Assembly: GCA_004298115.1 (NCBI GenBank)
Contig: SCRJ01000172.1
Span: 1-55,357, forward strand
Length of the DNA: 55,357 nt
Direction: 5' to 3'
Source of the DNA: Acidobacteriota bacterium
GTDB lineage: Bacteria; Acidobacteriota; Thermoanaerobaculia; Thermoanaerobaculales; Thermoanaerobaculaceae
The stretch's first letter is position 1, and each line of letters opens with the position of its first letter. Shown here piece after piece: positions 1 through 8,263 of this stretch. The notes under the pieces are model-generated. The model was not told where the DNA came from, ran no database searches, and saw only the letters and a list, made by a program, of their open reading frames with translations. A program made the position numbers and the translations under genes.

Positions 1-2566
1 CCGAGTAGAAGTTGCGCACGTCGTGGGCGCCGAACCACTGCTGGATGTCGCCCATCATGCGCAGCGCGAACTCGGTGGAGAAGATGCAGGTGTTCTGGGC
101 CTGGTCCTCCTTGAGGATGTCGGCCTGCACGGTGCCGCGCGCCTGCGCGACGGCGCAGGCGAGGGCCGCGCCCCACTCGCCGGGCGCGAGCAACGCGGCG
201 ATCTCGTCCCAACGCCTGCCGCCCACCTCCGGCTGCAGCGCGTCCTCGGGCTTGCCCGGCAGACGGCCGCCGGCGATCAGGCGGCGCTTGGTCTCCTGAC
301 GGCCGGCGACGTTGAAGAACATCGCCAGGATCATCGGCGCCGGCCCGTTGATCGTCATCGAGACGCTGGTGTTGGGGTCGCACAGGTTGAATCCGGCGTA
401 GAGGCGCTCCATGTCCTCCACGGTGCAGATCGAGACCCCCGACTCGCCGACCTTTCCGTAGATGTCGGGGCGCTCGGCGGGGTCCTCGCCGTAGAGCGTC
501 ACGGAGTCGAACGCGGTGGACAGACGAGCGTACGACTGGCCGCGCGAGACGTAGTGGAAGCGGGCGTTGGTGCGCTCCGGGCCGCCCTCGCCCGCGAACA
601 TGCGGGTCGGCATCTCCTCGGTGCGCTTGAACGGGAAGACGCCGGCGGTGTACGGGTAGGCGCCGGGGACGTTCTCGACGGCGAGGAAGCGGACGATGTC
701 GCCCCAGTCCTCGAGGTCGGGCAGTGCGACCTTCGGGACGTGGGTGCCGGAGAGCGAGACGGCGGTGAGGGGGACGCTGATGTCCCGCCCGCGCACGGTG
801 TAGGTGAAGGTGTCGCCGGCGTAGTCGGCGCGCAGCTTCGACCACGTCGCGAGGCGCTCGCGGGTGTCGGGGGCGAGGTCGAGCGCCACCTTGCGGATCT
901 CCTCGTCCAGGGCCGCGAGCGCCGGCTGGGGCGCCGGCGGTTCCGGCTGACCGTCGGGTTCGCGGGCGGGGGCAAGCCCCGCCCCTACACCGGTTTCGGC
1001 AAGCCCAGCCCGTGCGCGCGCGCCTCCGCCCGACGCAATCTCCTCGAAGAGCTGCCACAAGGCGTCGTGCGATTCGCCGTCGGGTCCGGACCCCGAGCCC
1101 CGAGCCCCGGACCCCGTCCCTGCGACCACGGTCCGCGCCCCGACCAGCTGGTACAGCGTCCGGGCCACGCGCGCCTGCTTCTCGGCGCTCGAGCGCGCGG
1201 CGCGGCAGACACTCGCGATCTCGCGCAGGTAGCCGACGCGATCGCCCGGGATGAGCGGGTGGCGTTCGGGGGTGCCCGCGGGCTGCGCGTGGGTGGCGTC
1301 CAGGTGCCAGACGGGACCGAACTCGCGCTCCAGGTGCGAGACCAGAGCGAGATAGAGCGCGTTGACGCCGCGGTCGTGGAACTGGTGGGCGCAGGTGGGA
1401 AACGCCGGCAGCCCCTCGTCCGGCACGGTGAACTCGTTGTGGTTGCGGCGCAGCTGCTTGCGCACGTCGCGTAGCGCGTCGAGCGCGCCCGGGCGGTCGA
1501 ACTTGTTGATCGCGACGAGGTCGGCGAAGTCGAGCATGTCGATCTTCTCGAGCTGCATCGAGGCGCCGTACTCGGGGGTCATGACGTACACCGACTGGTC
1601 GGCGAGGTCGGCGATCTCGCTGTCCGCCTGCCCGGCACCCGCCGACTCGACGAGCACGAGGCCGAACCCTGCGCCGACGCAGACGTCGATCGCGGCGCGG
1701 GTGGCCGCCGACAGCGTGTGGTGCGCCTGCCGCGTCGCCAGGGAGCGCATGTAGACGCGCTCCGAGCCGAGCGAGTTCATCCGGATGCGGTCGCCGAGCA
1801 ACGCGCCGCCGGTGCGCCGCTTGGTGGGGTCCACGGCGAGGACCGCGATGGTGAGGTCGGGGAAGTCCGCGAGGAGCCGGCGCACCAGCTCGTCGGTCAG
1901 CGACGACTTGCCGGCGCCGCCCGTCCCGGTGATCCCCACCACCGGGGTCCGTGGTGCGTGGTCCGTGGTCCGAAGAGACGGAGACGCCGGTTCCCCGCGT
2001 TCCGCCGCCGTGATCAGGCGCGCCACCACTCCGAACTCCACCCCACCCACGCCGGGCGGAGGCGGGCTCTTGTCTTCGCGGACCCCGGACCCCGGAGCCC
2101 GGTCCCCGTCATGCTCCGCGCAGGCGCGGAGCATGAGATCGATCATGCCGTCGAGGCCGAGGGTGCGGCCGTCGTCGGGGGAGAAGATCCGCGTGACGCC
2201 GTACGCCTGCAGCTCGGCGATCTCCTCGGGGACGATGACGCCGCCGCCGCCGCCGAACACCTTGACGTGGCCGGCGCCGCGCTGCCGGAGCAGGTCGACC
2301 ATGTAGGTGAAGAACTCCATGTGGCCGCCCTGGTAGGAGGAGACCGCGATCCCCTGCGCGTCCTCCTGGATCGCCGCGTCCACGATCTCGGCCACCGAGC
2401 GGTTGTGCCCGAGGTGGATCACCTCGGCGCCGTGCGCCTGCAGCAGGCGGCGGATGATGTTGATGGCCGCGTCGTGGCCGTCGAACAGCGCGGCCGCCGT
2501 CACGAACCGGACCTTGTGCCGCGGCGTGGTGGTTTCCCCCATGGGCAGGTCGTCCTCGCGGCTCAT
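1..2566 (-). CDS. icmF: IcmF-type fused acyl-CoA mutase (partial, 3' end outside window)
   Basis: Cobalamin-dependent carbon-skeleton mutase fused to its own G-protein chaperone, expected to interconvert isobutyryl-/butyryl-CoA or related acyl-CoAs in the cytoplasm. About 855 residues are visible. Order: B12-binding domain with the DxHxxG-type start D29-G-H31-D; a linker; a MeaB-like GTPase domain with P-loop GTGGAGKSS near residues 212-220; a second linker near 480-545; then the start of the mutase barrel (RFHYVSRGQSYARLS region). This B12/G/mutase order is diagnostic of IcmF, not of classical MutB. Family members are about 1,090 aa, so roughly a fifth of the gene lies beyond base 1. The ATG at 2566 was chosen because the B12 domain begins directly after it; an ATG 24 bases further in is an alternative. 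Both linkers are lengthened by heptanucleotide repeats and a GC hairpin (separate entries). It is transcribed divergently from the kinase gene. Substrate cannot be read from the visible part. Confidence 0.93.
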   Translation of the reverse strand, partial: MSREDDLPMGETTTPRHKVRFVTAAALFDGHDAAINIIRRLLQAHGAEVIHLGHNRSVAEIVDAAIQEDAQGIAVSSYQGGHMEFFTYMVDLLRQRGAGHVKVFGGGGGVIVPEEIAELQAYGVTRIFSPDDGRTLGLDGMIDLMLRACAEHDGDRAPGSGVREDKSPPPPGVGGVEFGVVARLITAAERGEPASPSLRTTDHAPRTPVVGITGTGGAGKSSLTDELVRRLLADFPDLTIAVLAVDPTKRRTGGALLGDRIRMNSLGSERVYMRSLATRQAHHTLSAATRAAIDVCVGAGFGLVLVESAGAGQADSEIADLADQSVYVMTPEYGASMQLEKIDMLDFADLVAINKFDRPGALDALRDVRKQLRRNHNEFTVPDEGLPAFPTCAHQFHDRGVNALYLALVSHLEREFGPVWHLDATHAQPAGTPERHPLIPGDRVGYLREIASVCRAARSSAEKQARVARTLYQLVGARTVVAGTGSGARGSGSGPDGESHDALWQLFEEIASGGGARARAGLAETGVGAGLAPAREPDGQPEPPAPQPALAALDEEIRKVALDLAPDTRERLATWSKLRADYAGDTFTYTVRGRDISVPLTAVSLSGTHVPKVALPDLEDWGDIVRFLAVENVPGAYPYTAGVFPFKRTEEMPTRMFAGEGGPERTNARFHYVSRGQSYARLSTAFDSVTLYGEDPAERPDIYGKVGESGVSICTVEDMERLYAGFNLCDPNTSVSMTINGPAPMILAMFFNVAGRQETKRRLIAGGRLPGKPEDALQPEVGGRRWDEIAALLAPGEWGAALACAVAQARGTVQADILKEDQAQNTCIFSTEFALRMMGDIQQWFGAHDVRNFYS
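964..984. repeat. GC-rich hairpin element inside icmF linker
   Basis: Perfect inverted repeat GGGCGGGG / CCCCGCCC with a 5-nt loop (gcaag), followed by CCTACAC. It lies in frame in icmF and encodes part of the Gly/Ala/Pro linker (GAGLAPAREPDG) between the GTPase and mutase domains. The look is that of a dispersed intergenic palindrome that has settled inside a coding linker; that origin is inference. Confidence 0.55.
1088..1115. repeat. Heptanucleotide array in icmF linker 2
   Basis: Four heptads in tandem: GGACCCC, GAGCCCC, GAGCCCC, GGACCCC. In the icmF frame they encode a Gly/Ser-rich stretch near residues 484-493, between the GTPase and mutase domains. The unit is 7 nt, so each added unit shifts the frame unless balanced. 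Confidence 0.75.
1946..1973. repeat. Heptanucleotide array just upstream of the icmF P-loop
   Basis: Four heptads: GGTCCGT, GGTGCGT, GGTCCGT, GGTCCGA. They encode the linker residues about 198-207 immediately before the GTPase domain. Same 7-nt period as the arrays at 1088 and 2080 but a different unit sequence. Confidence 0.75.
2080..2107. repeat. Heptanucleotide array after the icmF B12 domain
   Basis: Four heptads: GGACCCC, GGACCCC, GGAGCCC, GGTCCCC. They encode linker residues about 153-162 (DRAPGSGVRE region) that follow the cobalamin-binding domain. Confidence 0.75.
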
Positions 2567-2659
2567 TCTAGCGCGCGGTCGCGGCCCGACGGCCGGGGGG
2601 CCGGAACCCATCGCCGTTCCGCTTGAATCAGGCCGCCCTCCGTCGGAGACGAAAGCCTC

Positions 2660-2665
2660 TATAAT
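2660..2665 (+). promoter_or_regulatory. Perfect -10 box TATAAT, near-leaderless kinase promoter
   Basis: TATAAT ends 10 nt before the kinase ATG at 2676, predicting a start near 2672 and a leader of about 4 nt with no room for a Shine-Dalgarno. No good -35 is visible at 16-18 nt; TTGAAT at 2623 is too far upstream. Confidence 0.5.
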
Positions 2666-2675
2666 CCGGAGCAAA

Positions 2676-5402
2676 ATGGAACCCGAGAGATCCTCTGGGC
2701 GCAACCCGACGCAGACGTGGCCGGGAGGCGCGGGCGGCGGTGATCCCGGGTTCTCCCCACCTCCGCGCTGGAAGCTCGGGCGGAAGCTCGGGTCGGGCGG
2801 GCAAGCCGACGTCTGGCTCGCGCAGGACCTCGAGCTGGGCGAGTGGGTCGCGATCAAGGTCTTCCACGCGAACTTCTCGGACACCACGCGCGAGCGCCTG
2901 CGGCGCGAAGTGAGGCTCGGCCGTACCCTGCACCACCCGCACTTGGTGCGGCTGTTCGAGCTGATCGACAGCGAAGGGCGCCTCGCGGTGGCGATGGAGT
3001 GGGTGCCGGGGGGAAGCCTCGCGCAGCGCCTGGAGGGCGGGCCGCTCCCGATCGGGGACGTGGTCGCCTACGCCGATCAGACGCTGGCGGCGCTCGAGTA
3101 CCTACACGCCCAGGGGGTCGTCCACCGCGACGTGAAGCCGTCCAACCTGCTCCTCGACGAGGAGGGCCGCGTCCGGCTCGCGGACCTCGGGCTGGCGCGG
3201 CCGCTCGACGACGAGCGCGACCTGACTCAGACCGACACGGCCGTCGGCACCCCGGCGTTCATGAGTCCGGAGCAGATCCGCGGCGAGGCGCCGATCCCGG
3301 CCACCGATCTGTACGGTCTCGGCGTCACGCTGTTCCAGGTCTTGACGGGAGCGCTGCCGTTCCCCGGGAGGTCGCAGTACGAGGTTGCGACCCAGCACCT
3401 CGCGGCGCCCGTACGCGACCCCCGCGCGTTGCGGCGGGAGTGTCCGCGTTGGCTCGGGCGCTTCGTCCTGCGCCTGCTGGAGAAGAGGCCGGAGGACCGG
3501 TGGCCGGACGCGGCGGCGGCGCGGCGGGCGCTGCACCGCCGAGCCGACCTGACCTCGCCGCGGGTGCGGCGGCGCGCGGCGGTCGCGGCGGGCATCGCCC
3601 TGGGTTCGGTGGCCGTCGCGGCGTTCGTGGGCCGGGAGGCGGAGCGCGCGTGGTCGCACCCCGCCGCGGCGAGGGTGGAAGCGACCGGTCAGGAGGTCCG
3701 CGGTCTCGACGCCCGCGGCAACGTGGTGTGGCGCCGCGCGCTCGAATACCCGGTGCGCCAGGTCGAGGCGATGGACGTCCCCGGCGGCGATGGACCCGAC
3801 ACGGTCGTCACGGCATGGCCGGCGACGACCGCGCGCACGGCCGGGGGCCAGCTCTCCGATGTGGTCGTCTTCGACCGGCGCGGGGGCATCGTGACCCGCA
3901 TCCACCCCGAGGAGTTGCTGACCGGGTGGCCGTTCGAGTACCCGAAGGCGTTCGAGCCCGAGGCGAGGGTGCTCGACATCGGCAGGGGCGGCACGCCGGT
4001 GCTGCTCGTCAACGACCGCCAAAGGGGCTTCTACCCCACCGTCCTGACGGTCTACTGGCCGCGCACCGGCGTCTGGGAGCCGATCCTTTACCACCCCGGC
4101 TGGATCTATGACATCGCCGAGGTGCCCGGAACGCCGCAGCGCCTGCGCTTCGAAGGGGTCAACAACCGTTTGGGGATGTACCCGGTGGTGGGGGAGCTGA
4201 CGGTGCGGGACCCCGATCCGGCGGCGCCGCGCGCCGATCGCTACATCGATATGTCGCGGGGGCTGGTCCAACCGGTCGACGGCGGCTTCGAGCTGGAGTG
4301 GTACACCCTGCTCGACCGCGAGGGCGTCGAGCACGGCGCGCTCGAGGTCGCCGGCAACGGCGACTCGGTGCTCCGCTACCCCGGAGCGACCGTGAACCTC
4401 GACCGGTTCGGCAACCCGACGCCCGGCCCGAACCAGGGGCGAGATCTGCGGGCGATGAGAACCGTCTTCCTCGCCCGCCTCTACTGGCTGTCCTCGTACA
4501 GCCAGCCGTTCACGGCCGCGGGTGTGCGCGACATGCTGTCGAGGCTGCGCGACTCGACGCGGGCGCTGTTCGCCGAGCGCCCCTATCGGGTGGTCGCGGC
4601 CGTAGAAGGAGCGCGGGCGTTGGCCCGCGCCGGGGACACCGGCGGTGCGATCGCGCTGCTTGGGGAGGCCAGGGCCGGCGGGGGCGCGGCCGACGCGACG
4701 TACTGGCTTGCCAACCTGAAGGCGGTCGCGGGCGACCTCGCGGGCGCCCGGCGCTTGGCCCAGGAACTGGCCGACAGCGGCCGCCCGACGCGGCGCTACG
4801 ACGCGGTCCAGCTCCTGCTGCGGCTGTGCGCCGAAGAGCGCGACGGGGAGGGGTACCGCAAGGCGGTTCTGGCGCTGGGCATCTTGACCGCCGACCGAGA
4901 CTCGGCCGACAGGCTGGCCGAGGGGAGTGGTGTGCGCGCCCGGCTGTGGTGGGACGAGCTGGAGGAGTCGGACACCCGCGCCGTGTCGTCGGCGTTCGTG
5001 CCCGAGGGCGCGGCGCTGGCGTGCCTGGCGCGCTGGCGGCTCGGACGGACCGCGCCCGGCGACCCCGAGGCGATGGTCGAAGCAGAGAGGATCAACCCGG
5101 ACGCGGCGCTGCAGTGCCGCCTCGCCCGCGGGGCGGCGTTGCTCGGGCTCCGGCGGCCGCGCGACGCGGCGGCGCTGCTCGGCCAAGTCGTGACGCTGCT
5201 GCGGCCGCTCGCCGAGGACGATTTCGCCGACCTCCAGACGCTGCAGCTCGCGATGGCCGTGCACGTCACGGCGATGCTGGCCTCCGGCGACCGCGCGCAG
5301 GCGCTCGCCGAGGCGCAAACGTTGCGCCCGCAGCTGCGCCCCGGCCTGCTGCCGCGCATCCTCGTCGACGAGGTGCTGCGGGACGGCGGCGCCGCGCGGT
5401 GA
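2676..5402 (+). CDS. Membrane Ser/Thr protein kinase with extracytoplasmic sensor and helical repeats
   Basis: PknB/Hanks-type kinase of 908 aa. Kinase domain about 31-285: Gly-rich loop GRKLGSGGQADVW (36-47), catalytic Lys61 in AIKVF, HRDVKPSN at 150-157 with Asp152 and Asn157, DLG in place of DFG at 170-172, activation segment GTPAFMSPE at 191-199. A basic stretch and one membrane segment (about 301-318) follow. The remaining 590 residues would be outside the cytoplasmic membrane: first a beta-rich region reading like a propeller or PQQ-like sensor (WRRALEYPV..., about 330-600), then Ala/Leu-rich helical repeats resembling tetratricopeptides to the end. The ATG at 2676 is preferred because residues before it have no conserved content and a -10 box sits just upstream. 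It stands alone, divergent from icmF and convergent with the lipoprotein gene. The ligand and the substrates are not evident. Confidence 0.9.
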   Translation: MEPERSSGRNPTQTWPGGAGGGDPGFSPPPRWKLGRKLGSGGQADVWLAQDLELGEWVAIKVFHANFSDTTRERLRREVRLGRTLHHPHLVRLFELIDSEGRLAVAMEWVPGGSLAQRLEGGPLPIGDVVAYADQTLAALEYLHAQGVVHRDVKPSNLLLDEEGRVRLADLGLARPLDDERDLTQTDTAVGTPAFMSPEQIRGEAPIPATDLYGLGVTLFQVLTGALPFPGRSQYEVATQHLAAPVRDPRALRRECPRWLGRFVLRLLEKRPEDRWPDAAAARRALHRRADLTSPRVRRRAAVAAGIALGSVAVAAFVGREAERAWSHPAAARVEATGQEVRGLDARGNVVWRRALEYPVRQVEAMDVPGGDGPDTVVTAWPATTARTAGGQLSDVVVFDRRGGIVTRIHPEELLTGWPFEYPKAFEPEARVLDIGRGGTPVLLVNDRQRGFYPTVLTVYWPRTGVWEPILYHPGWIYDIAEVPGTPQRLRFEGVNNRLGMYPVVGELTVRDPDPAAPRADRYIDMSRGLVQPVDGGFELEWYTLLDREGVEHGALEVAGNGDSVLRYPGATVNLDRFGNPTPGPNQGRDLRAMRTVFLARLYWLSSYSQPFTAAGVRDMLSRLRDSTRALFAERPYRVVAAVEGARALARAGDTGGAIALLGEARAGGGAADATYWLANLKAVAGDLAGARRLAQELADSGRPTRRYDAVQLLLRLCAEERDGEGYRKAVLALGILTADRDSADRLAEGSGVRARLWWDELEESDTRAVSSAFVPEGAALACLARWRLGRTAPGDPEAMVEAERINPDAALQCRLARGAALLGLRRPRDAAALLGQVVTLLRPLAEDDFADLQTLQLAMAVHVTAMLASGDRAQALAEAQTLRPQLRPGLLPRILVDEVLRDGGAAR

Positions 5403-5439
5403 GGGTTGCGGGCCGCGGCTCCTGGCCGTCGGAATGTCG

Positions 5440-5913
5440 TCAGGCGAGCTGGCCGCGCGACGGCGGCGGGAGCTCGTCGGCGGCGCGCAGGACGGCGTCC
5501 GGCTCCCCCTGCAGCCAGTACACGGTCGGCCCGCTCGCCCACAGCACGTTATGGCCGCCGGGACCGACGGTCAGCCAACGACCGGGCGCCCCCTCGAGCG
5601 GCCGCGGCGTGGAGAACTGCGAATGCCCGGCGCGCATCCCCTCGATCATCCGCGCCAGCACCTCCATGGCGTGGACCTCGTCCGGGTAGCGCGAGGTCCA
5701 CATCCGCAGCTGGCCGGGGGCGCCGTAATCGGCGACGGCCGAGTCGCGCGGCGCGACCTCCGCGCCGTGCAGCTCGGCCATCATGCGGACCGCGCGGGCG
5801 CCCGTCCAGACGTGGACGCGATGCAGGCCGGCCAGGCGGACCGGCACCCGCGTCTGTCCGCAGGCGGCCAGCAGGACGAGGACGGCGACGGCGGCGCCGC
5901 GGCTACGACGCAC
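5440..5913 (-). CDS. Small predicted lipoprotein of unknown function
   Basis: 157 aa. The N-terminus MRRSRGAAVAVLVLLAAC has two arginines, a hydrophobic core and a lipobox (LAAC, Cys18), so it should be lipidated and envelope-anchored. The mature part has no motif I recognise; it contains repeated Met/His-containing helical segments (RMMAELHGAEV, HAMEVLARMIEGMRAG) and a Gly/Pro-rich centre. Its start lies inside the end of the HD gene (11-nt overlap), so the two are probably co-transcribed and translationally coupled. A periplasmic role linked to the HD protein is possible but unsupported. Confidence 0.7.
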   Translation of the reverse strand: MRRSRGAAVAVLVLLAACGQTRVPVRLAGLHRVHVWTGARAVRMMAELHGAEVAPRDSAVADYGAPGQLRMWTSRYPDEVHAMEVLARMIEGMRAGHSQFSTPRPLEGAPGRWLTVGPGGHNVLWASGPTVYWLQGEPDAVLRAADELPPPSRGQLA

Positions 5914-6472
5914 CGGCGAGCCCCAGATCGGCGGCGATCGCCGCCATCGCGGCGCGCACGAACTCGATGTGCGCCGGCAGCTCCATACCGATCTCCTCGG
6001 CGCCGCGGCGGATGTCGTCGCGGTTGACGGAGCGCGCGAACGCCTTGTCCTTCATCTTCTTCAGGACCGACTCGACGGGTACGTTGGCGATCGCCTTGTC
6101 GGGCCGCACCAGCGTGGCGGCGGTGAGGAAACCCGTCAGCTCGTCCACCGCGTACAGGCAGCGCGCCATCTCCGTGTCGCGCGGGACGCCGGTGTAGTCG
6201 GCGTGGCCCTCGATGGCGCGAACCATGCCCTCCGGCCACCCCTGCTCGCGCAACACCTTGGCGCCGGCGTAGACGTGCGTCTCGGCGGTTGGGTTCTTCT
6301 CGTAATCGAAGTCGTGGAGCAGCCCGGTGATTCCGAACGTCTCCTCGTCGGCTCCGAGGCGGCGGGCGTGCGCGCGCATCGCGGCCTCGACGGCGAGCGC
6401 GTGCTTGCGCAGGTTGACGTTGACGGTCCAATCGCAGAGCAGCTGCCATGCCGCGGCGCGGTCATATGTCAT
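5903..6472 (-). CDS. HD-domain protein (predicted phosphohydrolase)
   Basis: 189 aa, a single HD domain close to full length. Metal-binding residues are visible: His24 in NLRKHALAV, His53-Asp54 in GLLHDFDYE, a further His in AETHVYAG and GHADYTG. Small stand-alone HD proteins of this shape (HDIG-like, often called 'hydrolase') act on nucleotides or phosphorylated metabolites in the cytoplasm; the substrate here is unknown. First gene of a two-gene unit with the lipoprotein. No Shine-Dalgarno precedes the ATG; a -10 box TAGGCT ends exactly 6 nt before it (see promoter entry). Confidence 0.8.
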   Translation of the reverse strand: MTYDRAAAWQLLCDWTVNVNLRKHALAVEAAMRAHARRLGADEETFGITGLLHDFDYEKNPTAETHVYAGAKVLREQGWPEGMVRAIEGHADYTGVPRDTEMARCLYAVDELTGFLTAATLVRPDKAIANVPVESVLKKMKDKAFARSVNRDDIRRGAEEIGMELPAHIEFVRAAMAAIAADLGLAGAS

Positions 6473-6478
6473 GCGGGA

Positions 6479-6508
6479 AGCCTAGCGCATCGGGGGCCGC
6501 CGTCACAA
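6479..6508 (-). promoter_or_regulatory. Leaderless-type promoter of the HD gene
   Basis: On the minus strand: TTGTGA (6508-6503), 18-nt spacer, TAGGCT (6484-6479). The predicted +1 falls on the A of the ATG at 6472, so the transcript would be leaderless. Confidence 0.5.
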
Positions 6509-6655
6509 CGCGGAGCGGCCGGAGGATGGAGGGAGACGGGTAGGTGGAGCAGGAACGCGGGAGGCGAACGACGAGAGCCCAAAGCCGGCGGGCCGGAGGA
6601 CGGACGTCGACTCGGCCGTTCCTTTGCCCTTGCCCCCGTCCTGCCCCCCGGCGTC

Positions 6656-8263
6656 CTACCCCTCGGAGGCGGCGCGCTCGGGGGCTCCCACGACGTAGTG
6701 GCAGCCGACCGAGATCGGGTTCCGCTGCGCCGCGGCCGCGATCAGGCCAGCGGCGGTGCACCCGTGCACGAGGTCCACGAGCGCCGCCGAGATCGGCGTC
6801 GAGCGGTAGAACTCGGTGAGCCGGCCCTGCTGGTGGCGGAGGTCGGCGACGGCGCGCGCGAGGCGCTCGGGCGTGCGCACGATGCCGACGTAGTTCCACA
6901 TCGTGTGGCGCAGCGAGGACCAGTCCTGGGCGATCAGGGCGGGGTCCTCGTTGGACGGGCCGGGGACCGGCTCCCAGTCGGGGATCACGTCCGCCAGGCT
7001 CTCCGAGAGAGGGGCGCGCTGCGCGCGGCTGGCGGCGTGCTCCCCGGCGGCGAGGCCGAACGTGAGCCCTTCGAGCAGCGACGTGGAGGCCAGGCGGTTG
7101 GCCCCGTGCACCCCCGTGCAGGCGGCCTCGCCCGCGACGTACAAGCCGGGGATCGTCGTGCAGCCCGAAAGGTCGGAGACGACCCCGCCGCACGTGTAAT
7201 GCGCCGCCGGCACCACCGGGATGCGCTCGCGGCGGATGTCGATGCCGTACTCGAGGCAGTTCTCGCTGACGTTGGGGAAGTGCGCGGCGAGCTTGTCGCC
7301 GTCCTCCCCGAGGTCGAGGAAGACGCACTCGGAGTCGGTCCGGTGCAGCTCGTCCACGATCCCGCGCGCCACAACGTCGCGCGGCGCCAACTCGCCGAGG
7401 GGGTGGTGCTTGGTCATGAACCGCTCGCCCTCGCGGTTGACGAGGTGGGCGCCCGCGCCGCGCAACGCCTCGGTAATGAGGAAGCGAGGCGCCCCCGGAA
7501 CGTACAGGCAGGTTGGGTGGAACTGGATGAACTCGAGGTTGAGGAGGCGGGCGCCGGCGCGCGAGGCCATCGCGAAGCCGGAGCCGATCGAGCCGGGGTG
7601 GTTCGACGTGTGGATGTACAGGGCGCCGGCGCCGCCGGTGGCGAGCACGGTGGCCGGGGCGAGAACGGTGCAGACCCGGCTCGTGGACGCCTCGATGACG
7701 TACGCCCCGAGGCAGCGGTTGTCGAGCGCGTAGCGGTCCTCGGCGCGCCGCGACTGGTGGTGCGTCGTGAGCAGGTCGATCGCCTGGACGCCGGCGACGA
7801 TGCGGATGCCGGGCGTCCGGCGCACCTCGGCGAGGAGCGCCTGCTCGATCACCGCGCCGGTCTTGTCGGCCGCGTGCAGGATGCGCGGCACCGAGTGCGC
7901 ACCCTCGAGGGCCAGGTCGAGGCGGCCGTCGGCGGCGCGGTCGAACGGCACCGCCAGGCGTTCGACGAGCCACTCCTGCACGCAGCGGGGACCCTCCTCG
8001 GCGAGGAAGCGCGCGGCGTCGGCGAGCCCGTAGTCGGCGCCCGCGACGAGGATGTCCTTCGCCAGGAGCTCCGGCGAATCGCCCTCGCCGCGGAAGATGA
8101 TGCCGCCCTGCGCCCGCCAGGTGTTCGTCGCCGCGGGGTCGGTGGTGCGGCAGACGAGCAGCACGTCGGCGCCGGCCCGGGCGGCCGTGAGCGCCGCGGC
8201 CAGGCCGGCCACGCCGGTCCCCAGGATCAGGACGTCGCAGCGGTCGCGGTCGGCGAGCGTCAC
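6656..8263 (-). CDS. nadB: L-aspartate oxidase
   Basis: 535 aa flavoprotein that oxidises L-aspartate to iminoaspartate, first step of de novo NAD synthesis. N-terminal FAD-binding dinucleotide fold CDVLILGTGVAGLAAAL; FAD-contact region TNTWRAQGGI; active-site/substrate region of the succinate dehydrogenase/aspartate oxidase family (LEFIQFHPTCLY, HYTCGGV, GLYVAGEAACTGVHGANRLA). Length matches the family (about 530). The GTG start at 8263 overlaps the nadC stop by 4 nt (GTGA), so translation is coupled. No nadA is in the window. The C-terminal helical domain (RLTEFYRST...) is complete. Confidence 0.96.
   Translation of the reverse strand: MTLADRDRCDVLILGTGVAGLAAALTAARAGADVLLVCRTTDPAATNTWRAQGGIIFRGEGDSPELLAKDILVAGADYGLADAARFLAEEGPRCVQEWLVERLAVPFDRAADGRLDLALEGAHSVPRILHAADKTGAVIEQALLAEVRRTPGIRIVAGVQAIDLLTTHHQSRRAEDRYALDNRCLGAYVIEASTSRVCTVLAPATVLATGGAGALYIHTSNHPGSIGSGFAMASRAGARLLNLEFIQFHPTCLYVPGAPRFLITEALRGAGAHLVNREGERFMTKHHPLGELAPRDVVARGIVDELHRTDSECVFLDLGEDGDKLAAHFPNVSENCLEYGIDIRRERIPVVPAAHYTCGGVVSDLSGCTTIPGLYVAGEAACTGVHGANRLASTSLLEGLTFGLAAGEHAASRAQRAPLSESLADVIPDWEPVPGPSNEDPALIAQDWSSLRHTMWNYVGIVRTPERLARAVADLRHQQGRLTEFYRSTPISAALVDLVHGCTAAGLIAAAAQRNPISVGCHYVVGAPERAASEG

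Noticed and set aside
2564-2570. TAGAAT overlapping the icmF ATG as a leaderless -10
   Set aside because: The hexamer overlaps the start codon itself, so transcription would begin inside the gene; not usable for this start.
3102-5318. Long open frame antisense to the Ser/Thr kinase
   Set aside because: Arg/Pro/Gln-rich composition without domains; third-position GC bias belongs to the plus-strand kinase. A typical shadow frame in G+C-rich DNA. The same applies to antisense frames over nadBC, the cytochrome fusion and the xanthine-oxidase subunits.
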